A stretch of 64,000 bases of DNA from the NCBI GenBank assembly GCA_965218555.1, contig OZ244625.1, forward strand, positions 5,208,001 to 5,272,000, written 5' to 3'. A program made the position numbers and the translations under genes. Positions 1 to 8,741 of the stretch are shown piece after piece. Under the pieces are notes generated by a model. It worked only from the letters and a program-made list of their open reading frames with translations. It was not told where the DNA came from and ran no database searches. The stretch comes from JAPPLB01 sp965218555. Its GTDB lineage: Bacteria > Acidobacteriota > Terriglobia > Bryobacterales > UBA6623. How positions within the stretch are numbered: the stretch's first letter is position 1; every line of letters begins with the position of its first letter.

Positions 1-148
1 CTGCGTTGCGGATTCTTGTCTTCCATCCGGAAAACGGTGATGACGGTGCAAAAGGAACGCGACCCCGCCCACGCCATGAAGATACCCGCCTCTCGTTGCA
101 CAATGAGTGGTCGATCATCCCGTGGTCTGTGATAGGGTTTAACTAGTC

Positions 149-2692
149 ATGCAGGCATCAAGCCTCGTCCGGGCTGCGGCGTTTCTCGTCTGGGGCGCAC
201 TCCCCCTTGCCGCACAGCAAGGTGATGACAAAGCGTTCTCAGCCGACGCACTCCGTTTTTTTGAAAACGAGGTCCGGCCTCTGCTTTCAACCAAGTGCGC
301 AGCTTGCCATAACGACAAGCTGCTCACCAGCGGCTTATCGGTAGAGAGCCGCGAATCCATACTGATGGGCGGCAACCGCGGGCAAGCAGCGTTTCCGGGG
401 TCCCCGGAAGACAGTCTGCTGATCCATGCCACTCGCCAAAGCGACGAACTCAAAATGCCTCCCGGCGGCAAGCTGGCTCCCGGGGAACTTGCCGCGCTCG
501 CCCGCTGGGTCGAGTTGGGTCTTCCATGGCCCACTGCGACCCGTGCGAAGGGACCCGCGGACGATTCGTCGACGCATTGGTCTTTTCGACCGCTTCGCCG
601 CCCCCGCCCGCCGAAGGTTTCCCAGGCGTCGTGGGTACGCAATCCGATCGACCGTTTCATCCTGGCGCGTATCGAGAACAAAGGTTTGACGCCTTCACCG
701 GAAGCCGAGCGGACCACATTGATCCGGCGGTTGTACATCGACCTGGTCGGCCTGCTGCCTACGCCGGAAGAGGTCGATGCTTTCGTGAAGGACGACCGTC
801 CCGACACTTACGAACAGCTTGTCGATCAGGTGCTCGATTCTCCCCATTACGGCGAACGGTGGGGACGTCACTGGCTCGATCTGGCGCGCTACGCCGACTC
901 GAACGGATACAACAACGACGGCGAACGCAAGATCTGGATGTACCGCGAGTGGGTGATCGAAGCCTTCAACCGCGACCTCCCTTTCGACCAATTCGTGATC
1001 GAGCAGATCGCCGGAGATCTCCTGCCGAACCCCACCAAACAGCAGATCGTAGCGACCGGCTTTCACCGCAACACCCTGTTGAACCTGGAAGGCGGCGTCG
1101 ACTTCGAGCAGTATCGCGTCGAAGCCGTGGTTGATCGGGTCGACACAACCGGAATGGCTTTCCTGGGACTGACGCTCGGCTGCGCGCGCTGCCACGATCA
1201 CAAGTTCGACCCGATCACGCAGCAGGATTTCTATCGATTCTTCGCTTTCTTCAACAGCATCGACGAGTTGAGCGGAGAGTTTAAAGACCGAGAAGGGCGT
1301 CTGCGTGCTTTCGAGCCGGTGCTGGAGTTCGGCACGCCCGAGCAGCATACGCGGCGCGAGGCAATCCGGGCTCAGCTCAAGGTCATGGAGCAGGAGTTGG
1401 AAAACTACAAGGACCAACTCCTGGAGAAGCAATCCGAGTGGGAGGCGTCTCTGGACAGCGATGCGCTCGAGAAATTGACGCCGGGGCAACGCGCCATCCT
1501 CGATATCCCCATGGAGGAACGCCACGAGGTACAGCACAATGTCATCCGAGGCGCCTATTTCGAGCAGGATTTTGGACATCAAGCGCGTAATAAGGCGATC
1601 GCGGCGGTAAGGAAGATCGAGCCCGAGATACCCAGTACGCTCGTGATGAGGGAATTGCCGATGCCTCGTCCGACGCACGTATTTTTGGGCGGAGAGTTTC
1701 TGAACAAGGGCATCCGAGTCGAGCCCGGCACGCCCGCGGCTTTGCCCCCGCTTCCGCACCAGGACGGCTATACCCGCGTCGACCTGGCTCGCTGGCTGGT
1801 GAGCGAGAAGAATCCCCTGACGCCCAGGGTCACCATGAACCGCATTTGGCAACGCTATTTCGGCCGCGGCATTGTCAAGACGGAAAACGATTTCGGCACC
1901 CAGGGTACGCTGCCGACGCACCCCAGCCTGCTGGATTGGTTGTCCGCGGAGTTCATCGAGCAGCGTTGGAGCCTGAAAGCGATGCATCGCTTGATCGTGA
2001 CCTCGGCGACGTACCGGCAATCATCGGCGCATAGGAGGGACACGGCGAAGAAAGACCCGCTCAACGACCTGCTCGCACGGCAGAATCGGCTGCGGGTCGA
2101 ATCAGAAATCGTGCGGGATCTGGCTTTGTCGGCAAGTGGAATGCTGACGCCCAAGATCGGCGGGCCCAGCGTCTTCCCCGCCCAGCCGCCGGGCGTCATG
2201 ATCCGAAGGACGTGGCAGGAAAGCAGCGGACCCGCGCGCTACCGCCGCGGCCTGTATACGCATTTCTGGCGCACGAGCCCTCATCCGGGCCTGATGGTCT
2301 TCGACAGCCCCGACACGCTGACCATGACAACGAAACGCAACCGGTCGAACACGCCGCTGCAAGCGCTCACTCTGCTGAACGATGCGGGCTTCCAGGAGTT
2401 CGCCCAAGGGCTGGCTCAGCGCGTTCTCGACGAGCGACGGGATGCTTCGAACTCCGAGCGGGCCGAACATGCATTCCGTCTCTGCCTCGCGCGACCGCCG
2501 CAAGAGCAGGAGAGAGACCGGCTGGAGCGCCTGCTGGCTTTACAGCTTGATGACTTCAGGACCCATCCGGACGAGGCGAAAGAGGCCTTGCCCTTGGAAC
2601 TTCTCGAGGGGGCTGACGTTCCCGAGACGGCAGCCTGGACCATGCTGTCGGGAGTGCTTCTCAATCTCGATGAATTCATCACACGGGAGTGA
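149..2692 (+). CDS. Secreted DUF1549/DUF1553 protein with N-terminal PSCyt1 c-type heme motif
   Basis: 847 aa. A hydrophobic stretch at residues 5-22 ending in an AAQ-type cleavage site looks like a Sec signal peptide. A PSCyt1 domain follows, with a CAACH heme-binding motif at residues 50-54. DUF1549 comes next and carries a second CxxCH motif (CARCH, around residue 350). DUF1553 fills the C-terminal third. Such proteins are exported and always sit beside a DUF1501 partner; the biochemical role is unproven, and membrane or polysaccharide-linked redox roles have been proposed. The next gene is that partner, 7 nt downstream, so the two form an operon. A full-length paralogous pair lies at 53404-57568. 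Confidence 0.93.
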   Translation: MQASSLVRAAAFLVWGALPLAAQQGDDKAFSADALRFFENEVRPLLSTKCAACHNDKLLTSGLSVESRESILMGGNRGQAAFPGSPEDSLLIHATRQSDELKMPPGGKLAPGELAALARWVELGLPWPTATRAKGPADDSSTHWSFRPLRRPRPPKVSQASWVRNPIDRFILARIENKGLTPSPEAERTTLIRRLYIDLVGLLPTPEEVDAFVKDDRPDTYEQLVDQVLDSPHYGERWGRHWLDLARYADSNGYNNDGERKIWMYREWVIEAFNRDLPFDQFVIEQIAGDLLPNPTKQQIVATGFHRNTLLNLEGGVDFEQYRVEAVVDRVDTTGMAFLGLTLGCARCHDHKFDPITQQDFYRFFAFFNSIDELSGEFKDREGRLRAFEPVLEFGTPEQHTRREAIRAQLKVMEQELENYKDQLLEKQSEWEASLDSDALEKLTPGQRAILDIPMEERHEVQHNVIRGAYFEQDFGHQARNKAIAAVRKIEPEIPSTLVMRELPMPRPTHVFLGGEFLNKGIRVEPGTPAALPPLPHQDGYTRVDLARWLVSEKNPLTPRVTMNRIWQRYFGRGIVKTENDFGTQGTLPTHPSLLDWLSAEFIEQRWSLKAMHRLIVTSATYRQSSAHRRDTAKKDPLNDLLARQNRLRVESEIVRDLALSASGMLTPKIGGPSVFPAQPPGVMIRRTWQESSGPARYRRGLYTHFWRTSPHPGLMVFDSPDTLTMTTKRNRSNTPLQALTLLNDAGFQEFAQGLAQRVLDERRDASNSERAEHAFRLCLARPPQEQERDRLERLLALQLDDFRTHPDEAKEALPLELLEGADVPETAAWTMLSGVLLNLDEFITRE

Positions 2693-2699
2693 TCTCAGC

Positions 2700-4148
2700 A
2701 TGCAACAGACGAATCTGCGTGACAGAACCCGGCGACACTTTTTCAGCCAATGCTTCATCGGTCTCGGCAACATCGCTCTGGGCGGTTTACTCAGCAACGG
2801 CAAGCTGACGGCCAGCAACGTGCCGCGGGTCGAAAACCCGCTGGCGCCCAAGGCGCCGCATTTTACTCCCAAGGTCAAACGCGTCATCTACCTGTTCATG
2901 GCCGGCGCGCCGAGCCAATTCGAGACGTGGCTCTATCGACCCAAGCTGGGCGAGCTTGACGGGCAACCGACTCCTGATTCATTTCTCGAAGGCAAGCGCT
3001 TCGCTTTCATGGAGAGATTCATGAAAGACAAACTGAAGCTGCTGGGTCCCCGGAGGAAGTTTCACCAGCATGGCGAATCGGGCACATGGGTCTCGGAGAT
3101 CTTCCCTCACATGGCCGGCGTGGTCGATGACTTGGCTCTGGTGCACTCGCTGACGACGGAAAACTTCAACCACGCCCCGGCGAAGCTCTTCTTCAACACC
3201 GGCTCGACCCGATTCGGACGACCAAGTATGGGAGCCTGGCTGAGCTACGGGCTGGGTAGCGAATCGCAGAATCTGCCGGCGTTCGTCGTGCTGCGTTCCG
3301 GCGAGCGGAGTCTGATGGGCGGCGCGAACCTCTGGAGCAGCGGTTTTCTGCCCACCACCTACCAGGGCGTCGAATTCCTCCGGTCGGCGGATCCGATCCC
3401 AAACCTGTCAAGTCCGAACGGCATTTCGATGAAGCGCCAGACGGCGCGGTTGGACGCGGTCCGCGACTTGAACCTGGCGCGGTTGGCTGAGGTCGGCGAC
3501 CCTGAGATCAGCACTCGGATCTCGTCTTACGAAATGGCCTATCGAATGCAAACGAGCGGGCCCGAGCTGATGGATCTCGCTACCGAGAGCCAGGCGACCC
3601 TGGACCTCTACGGTGCGAAGCCCGGCGAGCAGTCGTTCGCAAACAATTGCCTGCTGGCGAGACGCATGATCGAGCGAGGGGTGCGATTCGTGCAACTCTA
3701 CCAGACCGGTTGGGACCATCATGGAAACCGGCAAAACAACCTCAATGAAAAGCTCGACGAGGTTGCTCTGACGGTTGACCGCCCCGCGGCCGCTCTCATC
3801 AAAGACCTCAAGCAACGTGGTCTGCTGGAAGAGACGCTTGTGATCTTCGGCGGGGAGTTCGGGAGGACGCCGATGGGAGAGGTCCGCGAGTCAGTCGGGC
3901 GCAACCATCACATCGAGAACTTCCCGATGTGGTTCGCCGGCGGCGGCATCAAGGGCGGTCAGACGATTGGCGAAGTCGACGAGCTTGGCTTCTTCATCAC
4001 CAAAGACAAGGTGGAAGTGCACGACGTTCAGGCGACCATTCTCCATCTGCTCGGCCTTGATCACGAGAAGTTGACCTTCCGCTATCAGGGACGCGACTTC
4101 CGCTTGACGGATGTGGGCGGACACGTCATCAAGAAATTGCTTGCATAA
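2700..4148 (+). CDS. DUF1501 family protein, Tat-type exported sulfatase-like fold
   Basis: 482 aa. The ATG at 2700 lies 7 nt after the upstream stop, and GGGAG, which overlaps that stop codon, can serve as its ribosome binding site. The N-terminus has twin arginines (RTRRHFF) before a hydrophobic segment, so it is a plausible Tat signal. DUF1501 belongs to the alkaline-phosphatase/sulfatase-like superfamily. Visible family blocks are the VIYLFMAGAPSQFET start of the fold, the GGEFGRTP motif and the C-terminal HDVQATILHLLGLDHEKLTF block. It is encoded with, and presumably works with, the DUF1549 protein. The enzymatic activity is unknown. Confidence 0.92.
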   Translation: MQQTNLRDRTRRHFFSQCFIGLGNIALGGLLSNGKLTASNVPRVENPLAPKAPHFTPKVKRVIYLFMAGAPSQFETWLYRPKLGELDGQPTPDSFLEGKRFAFMERFMKDKLKLLGPRRKFHQHGESGTWVSEIFPHMAGVVDDLALVHSLTTENFNHAPAKLFFNTGSTRFGRPSMGAWLSYGLGSESQNLPAFVVLRSGERSLMGGANLWSSGFLPTTYQGVEFLRSADPIPNLSSPNGISMKRQTARLDAVRDLNLARLAEVGDPEISTRISSYEMAYRMQTSGPELMDLATESQATLDLYGAKPGEQSFANNCLLARRMIERGVRFVQLYQTGWDHHGNRQNNLNEKLDEVALTVDRPAAALIKDLKQRGLLEETLVIFGGEFGRTPMGEVRESVGRNHHIENFPMWFAGGGIKGGQTIGEVDELGFFITKDKVEVHDVQATILHLLGLDHEKLTFRYQGRDFRLTDVGGHVIKKLLA

Positions 4149-4336
4149 GTGTCCTGCGCCGCAGGCCAGTTGCATCAGCCGAGAAGCGATGCCGGAGGAT
4201 GGTCCCGGATTTATCCGTAAAGCGGCCCGTCCGGTCATTGTCGATCTGCCGTGCCGTCTCACCGTGTATACTGCTCTTAGCTCAGGCGCAGCCCATTCCG
4301 CAGGCTGCTCACTCGTTTCCACAAGAGGTAAACATC

Positions 4337-5545
4337 ATGAACTGGTTGAGACCCGACCGTCGTTCCATTCTGCGCGGCTTGGCCGTGCTTCCCGGCATGG
4401 GAGCCCTGATGCCCGCTACGGCCTCGGCCGCCCGGCTTGGCGGCGGGCGTCGCGATGTGATCCGCGAACTGGGAGTTCGCACTTTCATTAACGCCGCGGG
4501 CACCTACACCAGCATGACCGCGTCGCTCATACCGCGTCCTGCGTGGGACGCCATGACGGTCGCGTCGACGAAGTTCTGTCCGCTGCAAGACCTGCACGAC
4601 GCCGTCGGCAAGCGCATCGCGGAGCTGGCCAAGAGTGAAGCCGCGCTCGTCAGCGCCGGTGCGGCTTCGGCGCTGGCCATCGGCACTGCCGGCGTCGTAG
4701 CCGGAACCGACCGCAAAAAGATCAGGCAACTACCCGATACCCGCGGCATGAAGAACGAGGTGATCGTTCAGAAAACGCACCGCAACGGTTATGACCACGC
4801 CGTGCGAAATGCCGGTATTCGGATGATCGAAGTCGAAACCGTGGCCGAGTTGGAAAGTGCTGTCCACTCGCGCACGGCGATGATGTTCTTCCTGTATTCG
4901 GCGGACAACAGGGGACAGATCGGCTACGAGGAATTCGCCAAGCTGGGCAAGAAACACAACGTTCCCACGATGGTCGACGCCGCAGCCGACCTGCCCCCGG
5001 TGGAGAACCTTTGGAAGTTCACGCAGGCCGGTTTCGACCTGGTAATCTTCTCCGGCGGCAAGGGCATCAAGGGGCCACAATCGGCCGGGCTGTTGCTGGG
5101 CCGCAAAGACCTGATCGAAGCCGGCCGCATGAACAGCAGCCCGAACTCCGATTCACTCGGCCGCATCAGCAAAGTCAACAAAGAAGAAATGGTCGGCATG
5201 CTCGTGGCGCTCGAGATGTTCGTCAATCGCGACCACAAGGCAGTCTGGAAAGACTGGGAGAACCGCTGCAACCACATCGCCGGTTACACGAGAGTCGTGA
5301 AGGGCATCAAGACCGAAATCAAAGTGCCCGAACTCTCCAACAGCGTTCCGCACCTGCACGTCACCTGGGACCACGCAGCCGTCGGGAAAACACCGCAGGA
5401 CGTGGTCAAGGAACTCCGCGAAGGCAACCCGAGCATCGAAGTCCGGCCGAGATCGAAAGAAGAGTTGGTCGTCGCCGTCTGGATGCTCGAACCCGGCGAA
5501 GACCGCATCGTCGGGCGGCGCTTGGGCCAGGTGCTGAAAGGCTAA
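4337..5545 (+). CDS. Tat-exported SelA-like PLP-dependent protein (aminotransferase class V fold)
   Basis: 402 aa. The start at 4337 was chosen because AGAGGT lies just upstream and because it gives a clean Tat signal (DRRSILRGL, then a hydrophobic stretch to about residue 32). An in-frame upstream start at 4199 adds residues without a signal. The body resembles selenocysteine synthase-like PLP enzymes: Asp214 in VDAAAD would hold the PLP ring nitrogen, and the lysine in SGGKGIKGPQ (residues 239-248) would form the Schiff base. An exported member cannot be acting on tRNA-Sec, so a role in amino acid or amino sugar metabolism in the periplasm is more likely. A TGTATACT -10-like box is at 4265-4272. 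Confidence 0.85.
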   Translation: MNWLRPDRRSILRGLAVLPGMGALMPATASAARLGGGRRDVIRELGVRTFINAAGTYTSMTASLIPRPAWDAMTVASTKFCPLQDLHDAVGKRIAELAKSEAALVSAGAASALAIGTAGVVAGTDRKKIRQLPDTRGMKNEVIVQKTHRNGYDHAVRNAGIRMIEVETVAELESAVHSRTAMMFFLYSADNRGQIGYEEFAKLGKKHNVPTMVDAAADLPPVENLWKFTQAGFDLVIFSGGKGIKGPQSAGLLLGRKDLIEAGRMNSSPNSDSLGRISKVNKEEMVGMLVALEMFVNRDHKAVWKDWENRCNHIAGYTRVVKGIKTEIKVPELSNSVPHLHVTWDHAAVGKTPQDVVKELREGNPSIEVRPRSKEELVVAVWMLEPGEDRIVGRRLGQVLKG

Positions 5546-5550
5546 GTTGT

Positions 5551-5585
5551 TCGTCTCACCACACGGCGAGACGAAGTGCGGTAGA
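5551..5585. repeat. Hairpin-forming fragment of the MITE family (left-end type) between convergent genes
   Basis: The sequence shows an 8-bp inverted repeat (TTCGTCTC and GAGACGAA) around a 10-nt loop. It resembles the left end of the MITE at 40405-40585 (ACCAC..GGCGAG..GAAGTGCG). It lies between the stop codons of two convergent genes, so it may also act as a bidirectional transcription barrier. There is no U-run. Confidence 0.45.
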
Positions 5586-5603
5586 GAAGCAGGCAACGTT
5601 GTT

Positions 5604-5807
5604 TCAACCAGCCGGGCGGTCCGAGTGCGGGTCGCCCTGATGGGCGGAGTCAGCCGATCTTTTCTGCTGGTCGTGCAGCAGCGACTTGAGGTTGTCGATC
5701 TGGCCTCGCAGATCTTTGGCGCGGCTCGCGATGGAAGCCACGTAGAGGATGTGAATGATCCAGGCCGCGCTGAATGCGTACCAGAGCCATTTGAGGTTTT
5801 CTTCCAT
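5604..5807 (-). CDS. ccmD: CcmD-family small membrane protein
   Basis: 67 aa. One N-terminal transmembrane helix (residues 7-26, WLWYAFSAAWIIHILYVAS) is followed by a basic and coiled tail. This is the size and layout of CcmD, which helps release holo-CcmE from the CcmABC heme exporter. The gene begins 27 nt downstream of ccmC in the same direction. CcmD is weakly conserved, so the call rests mainly on the neighbour and topology. No ccmA, ccmB or ccmE is nearby. Confidence 0.7.
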   Translation of the reverse strand: MEENLKWLWYAFSAAWIIHILYVASIASRAKDLRGQIDNLKSLLHDQQKRSADSAHQGDPHSDRPAG

Positions 5808-5834
5808 TTCGACTGCCTTCTTGAATCCCGGCGC

Positions 5835-6533
5835 CTAACCCAGAGCGAGAACCATCCGGCGCAGGCCCTCCGCCTCGCGTTGCATCACAGCCAGTTTCCG
5901 CCGCTGCCTGACCAGATACCAAAGCACCGTCAGCAGCGCCACCGTGGTAAACGCCAGTACGATTCCCATGCGGGCGTCGAGGCCGCCGCCGCCGATCACG
6001 GGCGCCGGGTGCTGCGTCCTCCACCAACGATTCGCCATGTAGATGATCGGAATGTCGACCATCCCGCAAATCGACACGACCGCGCAAACGACCGCGCGCT
6101 GCGACGGCTCGGTCACGGACTGGCGCAGAATCAGATACCCGATATAAATCACGGCCAGCAGCAGTGCGCTTTGGCCGCGTGCGTCCCAGGCCCACCAGAT
6201 GCCCCACACCGGCTTGGCCCAGAACATGCCTGTCACCAGATTGACGATGCAAAACACGAGACCCGCTTCGTTGCACGATACCGAGAGATCATCGAGTCGG
6301 CCGTCGCGGCTGATCAAATAGCGAATCGCGGCCACCCCGCCAATCAGGAACGCCACCCACGACGTCGCCGCCGACGACACGTGGAAATAGAAGATCCGCT
6401 GCACGACCCCCATCGTGCTTTCCATGGGGACCCACACAAAGATCAGATACAGCGCCGCCACTACCAGCACAGCGCCGGCAACAGCCAGGACAGGGGTCAG
6501 TTTGTCAGCCTTGGTCGAGTCGACTTCAGCCAT
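5835..6533 (-). CDS. ccmC: Heme exporter/cytochrome c assembly protein CcmC
   Basis: 232 aa from the ATG at 6533; a longer frame upstream lacks CcmC character. There are six predicted membrane helices. The tryptophan-rich WWD heme-handling motif reads WGIWWAWDARG (around residues 104-114), and the conserved histidine in YFHVSSA lies on the preceding periplasmic side. CcmC transfers heme to the chaperone CcmE during cytochrome c maturation. It is followed by ccmD, and the CxxCH proteins in this window would be possible clients of the pathway. Confidence 0.93.
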   Translation of the reverse strand: MAEVDSTKADKLTPVLAVAGAVLVVAALYLIFVWVPMESTMGVVQRIFYFHVSSAATSWVAFLIGGVAAIRYLISRDGRLDDLSVSCNEAGLVFCIVNLVTGMFWAKPVWGIWWAWDARGQSALLLAVIYIGYLILRQSVTEPSQRAVVCAVVSICGMVDIPIIYMANRWWRTQHPAPVIGGGGLDARMGIVLAFTTVALLTVLWYLVRQRRKLAVMQREAEGLRRMVLALG

Positions 6534-6678
6534 AGGTTTTCTGCGGTGAAAGCAGCCCACCAGTGTATCAGCGGCCGGCGGGTGCCGTCGGTCCGACTGA
6601 CAGCGACGCTCCCTCAGTTTGCATCCGGGGACCCATGGCGGCGGATTGCTACAGGCCGGGCTTCGTGGGCGTACCAAC

Positions 6679-6694
6679 GCGCCCGAGGGGGCGC
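6679..6694 (-). terminator. GC hairpin after the lipid kinase gene
   Basis: Inverted repeat GCGCCC/GGGCGC with a 4-nt loop, one base past the kinase stop codon on the minus strand. No U-tract follows, so it may be a weak or Rho-assisted terminator or an mRNA-stabilising hairpin. Confidence 0.35.
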
Positions 6695-6695
6695 T

Positions 6696-7643
6696 TCAAC
6701 ACCCTTCCGCGTTCACCAGCAGCGGAAGCCGGCTCGGCAAGACCCGCACTTCCAGCGGCAGGCTTCCCACCGCTTCCCCATCCAGCTCGATCCGCGTCAC
6801 CTCCTCAGATTCGGCCAGAATCGTCCTGACGCGGTGATGCCGGACCTTCGGATGCCTGTATACGTCATCGGAATACAGCACCGGCAGATCCCGCACCAGC
6901 TCGAACATGTTGAGGTAGTCAATCGTCGTCACCTCCAGCAGCCCGTCATCCAACACCGCGCGTGGACAAGGGTGCATTCCGCCTCCGTGGTAGCGGCCGT
7001 TGCCGATGGCGACGTTCGTGATCCGCAACTCGTTGTGGAGTGGCGCGCCGTCAAGCGTCAGGCGAACCCGTTTGGCTCGATAGGTAAGAAAAACGGCGAA
7101 CGTGGCGTAGAGAAAGGCGGTCTTCCCGCCGAGCGGCATCAGGAAATTCTTTGCCCGGACGGACACGTCGCCGCCCATGCCGAAGCTCGTGAGGTTGACG
7201 AAGCAGCGCTCCAGAGGATGTCCGTCGTGGCCTTGCATGCGCGCCGCGCCGACATCGATGGTGCGGGCAAAACCGCCGGCGATGGTTTCGACGGCCCCCT
7301 CGATGTCGGACGGAATCCGGACGCTGCGTTGGAAGTCGCCGCCCGTCCCTATGGGAATGATGCCGAGTCGCGCCTCGGGATTGACCGGCTCGCCGCCACT
7401 CAGAAAACCATTGGCCGCCTCGTTGATCGTGCCGTCTCCGCCGACAGCTATGATCAGCCGCCGGCCGTCCATCAAGGCTTGCCGTACGAGTTGCGTGGCG
7501 TGTTCGGGATGCGCCGTGAAGCGAGGCTCCACGGGCCCGAGCCTGTCGGCCAGGATCGCGGCGATGCGCGGCCATCGCTTCGACGCGCGGCCTCCGGCGG
7601 CGCGCGGGTTGAGAATGACGACGGGTTGGCCTGGTTTACGCAA
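6696..7643 (-). CDS. Diacylglycerol kinase-family lipid kinase (YegS/DgkB-like)
   Basis: 315 aa, normal family length. The N-terminus has the NPRAAGG nucleotide-binding loop. The signature GGDGTINE occurs at about residues 88-95 and the second glycine-rich loop (PIGTGGDF) follows. These enzymes phosphorylate diacylglycerol or a related lipid with ATP. The gene ends a run of lipid genes, separated from the upstream SDR gene by about 100 nt that contain one arm of a 14-bp inverted repeat. The substrate here is unknown. Confidence 0.88.
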   Translation of the reverse strand: MRKPGQPVVILNPRAAGGRASKRWPRIAAILADRLGPVEPRFTAHPEHATQLVRQALMDGRRLIIAVGGDGTINEAANGFLSGGEPVNPEARLGIIPIGTGGDFQRSVRIPSDIEGAVETIAGGFARTIDVGAARMQGHDGHPLERCFVNLTSFGMGGDVSVRAKNFLMPLGGKTAFLYATFAVFLTYRAKRVRLTLDGAPLHNELRITNVAIGNGRYHGGGMHPCPRAVLDDGLLEVTTIDYLNMFELVRDLPVLYSDDVYRHPKVRHHRVRTILAESEEVTRIELDGEAVGSLPLEVRVLPSRLPLLVNAEGC

Positions 7644-7660
7644 AGGAATGGGTTAGCGCG

Positions 7661-7748
7661 CTGATGTGAAACAAAGTTCCGGGCGCCGCAAGTGTGGCCG
7701 AGTCGGGTCCTCACGAACATCGTACAGCAGCTACTTGTTTCACATCAG
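7661..7748. repeat. 14-bp perfect inverted repeat flanking a 60-nt spacer
   Basis: CTGATGTGAAACAA at 7661-7674 is the exact reverse complement of TTGTTTCACATCAG at 7735-7748. The right arm includes the stop codon and last codons of the SDR gene; the left arm is just upstream of the lipid kinase start. It could fold into a long-range hairpin in the transcript. Confidence 0.7.
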
Positions 7749-8735
7749 TTCGGGATGCCTTTGGCGCAGATCATCGATCGTATCGCGGAGAGTATCCATC
7801 GGGTCGCGGGTCTCAAAGTCAAGCTCGGTGCGGGCTTTGGCCGAATCGCAAAACCAGTAGAGCGCGGACATGCGGATCGATTCGTCGTCGAGCTTGAACT
7901 GCTGACCGATCAACGGCAAAATCCTGCGAGCGATGTTGGCCAGAACAAGGGCCGCGCCCAAAGATGGCGACAGCAAGGGCGCACGCACGCCCGAAAGAGC
8001 TTCGACGCGATCCATCCATTCGCGGAATGTCCAGTTCTGTCCGCCCAGCAAATAGCGCTCACCGGTTCTTCCCTTCTCCATTGCGGCCCGCGTGCCGGCC
8101 GCCGCATCGCGAGCGTCCACAAGATTCAGCCCGCCGCTCGGCACCGCCTGAATCTGGCCCTCTAGAAAAAGCCGCATGTCTTTCGTGGACGATTCCCGCT
8201 CGTCCCCCGGACCCAGCAGAAGGCTCGGGTTGACGATAATCAGCGGCAAGGAGCGTCGTTCGCAATACCGCAGCGCCAGCTTCTCGGCGTAGATCTTGCT
8301 CAGGTAGTAAGGCCATCGCGCGACGATCTCGGTCGCATAGCCGGATTGCTCGTTCCTCTCCAGCGGCTCGCGTCCGACGGCAACCGTGCCGGATGAGGAA
8401 GCGAGAATCATTCTCTTCACGCCATGACGGCACGCGGCTTCGCAAACGTGGCGAGTACCCTCGACGTGCACGTCATAGAGAAACCTTGGGGCCGCCGGCT
8501 CCCTCTCGACCACGCCGGCGAGATGGTAAATCTCGTCTGCTCCCTCGACGGCTGTGTGCACCTGCTCCGCGGCGGTAACATCTCCGGCAACCGATTCGAT
8601 TTGCTCAGAGCCATTCGCCGCGCTCGCGCCGCGGCTCATCAATCGCAGGCGAGCGTCGGGCTCCGACTCGCGTAGTTGCTCGACGAGATGTGTCCCGAGA
8701 AAACCGGTTGCGCCGGTAATCAATATGGTCTTCAT
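7740..8735 (-). CDS. Extended SDR, NAD(P)-dependent epimerase/reductase
   Basis: 331 aa. The Rossmann motif GATGFLG is at residues 8-14 and the catalytic YYLSK motif (YxxxK) is near residue 142. The overall form resembles dihydroflavonol 4-reductase or sterol dehydrogenase-like members. It starts 6 nt after the LarA-like gene, so it is probably co-translated with the lipid operon. An oxidoreductase acting on a 2-hydroxy or 3-keto acyl group would fit, but nothing in the sequence fixes the substrate. Confidence 0.85.
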   Translation of the reverse strand: MKTILITGATGFLGTHLVEQLRESEPDARLRLMSRGASAANGSEQIESVAGDVTAAEQVHTAVEGADEIYHLAGVVEREPAAPRFLYDVHVEGTRHVCEAACRHGVKRMILASSSGTVAVGREPLERNEQSGYATEIVARWPYYLSKIYAEKLALRYCERRSLPLIIVNPSLLLGPGDERESSTKDMRLFLEGQIQAVPSGGLNLVDARDAAAGTRAAMEKGRTGERYLLGGQNWTFREWMDRVEALSGVRAPLLSPSLGAALVLANIARRILPLIGQQFKLDDESIRMSALYWFCDSAKARTELDFETRDPMDTLRDTIDDLRQRHPELM

Positions 8736-8741
8736 GGAGGG

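Noticed and set aside
1..77. Minus-strand frame open to the window edge (MAWAGSRSFCTVITVF...)
   Set aside because: Too short to judge, no family pattern and no ribosome binding site; it may be the start of a divergent gene but is not supportable.
5547..7664. A 705-codon plus-strand frame
   Set aside because: It lies opposite ccmC, ccmD and the lipid kinase, is rich in His/Arg/Gln as antisense frames of GC-rich genes are, and has no domain.
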